Below, in pieces: positions 12,569 to 13,057 of a DNA stretch of 13,057 bases; the stretch's first letter is position 1; the number at the start of each line of letters is the position of its first letter. Made by a program: the position numbers and the translations under genes. The stretch comes from Candidatus Nomurabacteria bacterium (lineage in GTDB: Bacteria > Patescibacteriota > Minisyncoccia > Phycocordibacterales > PALSA-1337), in the NCBI GenBank assembly GCA_943354625.1, contig CALRCS010000013.1:1-13057 (forward strand). The letters run 5' to 3'. The notes below the pieces were generated by a model. That model saw only the letters and a list, made by a program, of their open reading frames with translations. It did no database searches and had not been told where the DNA came from.

Positions 12569-12854
12569 TATAAATTATTAATCTTTTCCTCAAAAAATAA
12601 GCAATTATGAATAGGAAAAAACATGCAATCGTAAATGGAAGTTTGATATTATAAAATTGAGATAATGATATTCCATATAGTGAATCGTACATGATTCCCC
12701 AAAGTATTATTTCATAATAAATAGAAAAATAAAAAAGAAAGATAATAGCTATACTCCATGTCACCCACCAATACCCATAAATGATACATAAAAACATTAT
12801 AATTGCAGATAAAACCCTTATGATGTTTTGTTTTTTAAATAATTCTTGATTCAT
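12555..12854 (-). CDS. mreD: MreD-like rod-shape membrane protein, short
   Basis: A 99-residue, strongly hydrophobic protein with three to four transmembrane segments (about 13-31, 33-48, 50-65 and 72-88) and a basic end. MreD is the inner-membrane partner of MreC and MreB in the elongation machinery. The family is poorly conserved and usually about 160 residues; this one is clearly shorter. The best support is the element YYEIILWGIMYDSLYG, resembling the GxxxD-hydrophobic-G pattern of MreD, and its position between mreC (2 nt upstream) and mrdA (overlapping downstream). It could be a different small membrane protein that took the mreD slot. Confidence 0.68.
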   Translation of the reverse strand: MNQELFKKQNIIRVLSAIIMFLCIIYGYWWVTWSIAIIFLFYFSIYYEIILWGIMYDSLYGISLSQFYNIKLPFTIACFFLFIIAYFLRKRLIIYNDAN

Positions 12855-12856
12855 TA

Positions 12857-13057
12857 TTATTTTTGATCTTTTCTATATATCAATACCCATTTTTGTTCGT
12901 ATATATTTATTGGTTGGGAAAAAAGTATTGTAGAAAAGGAATGTCCAGAGTCTATAGAAACGCTCTTTACAATTCCAAAAACTGAAATCTTTATATCGGG
13001 TACCATAACTGTATCATTTTCTACTATTTTGACATCTTTGGGGAGTATAGCCTCAAA
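12857..13057 (-). CDS. mreC: Rod shape-determining protein MreC, C-terminal part
   Basis: The frame enters at the window edge and ends at TAA (12857-12859), giving the last 66 residues. MreC is a bitopic periplasmic scaffold that links MreB/RodA to PBP2. The visible part is beta-rich: a GIV turn followed by a hydrophobic strand, then SFSTILFSQPINIYEQKWVL. The last element is the typical C-terminal barrel end of MreC, where a strand and P-(V/I)-(N/D) turn precede a final V-x-V-I strand. The 2-nt gap to mreD and the following mrdA support the call; sequence alone would be modest evidence. Confidence 0.72.
   Translation of the reverse strand, partial: FEAILPKDVKIVENDTVMVPDIKISVFGIVKSVSIDSGHSFSTILFSQPINIYEQKWVLIYRKDQK

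Overview
The window looks like part of a small, AT-rich genome of a Candidate Phyla Radiation (Patescibacteria/Parcubacteria-like) bacterium. This is an inference from several traits: short protein versions (MreD of 99 residues, MurF without its usual N-terminal domain), many genes without a Shine-Dalgarno, a divergent lysyl-tRNA synthetase, and a cell-wall cluster that stops after murF. TGA is used as a stop (murF and another gene), so the standard bacterial code fits. Every gene I can support is on the minus strand, so transcription runs from high to low coordinates.

Layout in the direction of transcription. (1) 13057-10889: the 3' end of mreC, then mreD and mrdA (PBP2), a rod-shape and elongation cluster with a 2-nt gap and then an overlap. 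(2) 10871-8847: a promoter, then greA and lysS. (3) 8799-8272: a promoter and an unrecognised ORF that faintly resembles phage/toxin-type nucleases. Its 3' end merges with a GC-rich block of hairpins (8217-8345). (4) 8155-7008: an extended -10 promoter and an apparently leaderless gene for a protein made of three tandem YbjQ/UPF0145 domains. (5) 7007-5967: two small single-pass membrane proteins, each with its own promoter, strong Shine-Dalgarno and terminator. Both have a Gly at residue 12 followed by a hydrophobic segment, which suggests type IV pilin-like leaders. (6) 5965-5864: an array of alternating hairpins ending in a terminator. (7) 5862-1031: the dcw (division and cell wall) operon mraZ-rsmH-ftsL-like-ftsI-murF. 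Its promoter overlaps four MraZ-type boxes at 10-11 bp pitch and is followed by a long leader hairpin. (8) 1046-961: a second hairpin array, with 34-bp period, that overlaps the end of murF. (9) 920-562: a 110-bp inverted repeat, tRNA-Glu(CUC), its terminator, and a 20-bp duplicate of the tRNA 3' end. (10) 501-1: the 5' part of a nucleotidyltransferase gene.

The conserved genes together serve cell-wall synthesis, shape and division: MreC, MreD and PBP2 for elongation, and FtsI, the FtsL-like protein and MurF for septation and precursor synthesis, with MraZ as the likely autoregulator. The most unusual signal is non-coding. The two arrays at 961-1046 and 5871-5965 have different stem sequences but the same plan: two hairpin types alternate between constant AAC and GAGC linkers, and the stems covary. 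This looks like a family of structured intergenic elements, possibly REP-like, and I cannot assign it to a described class.
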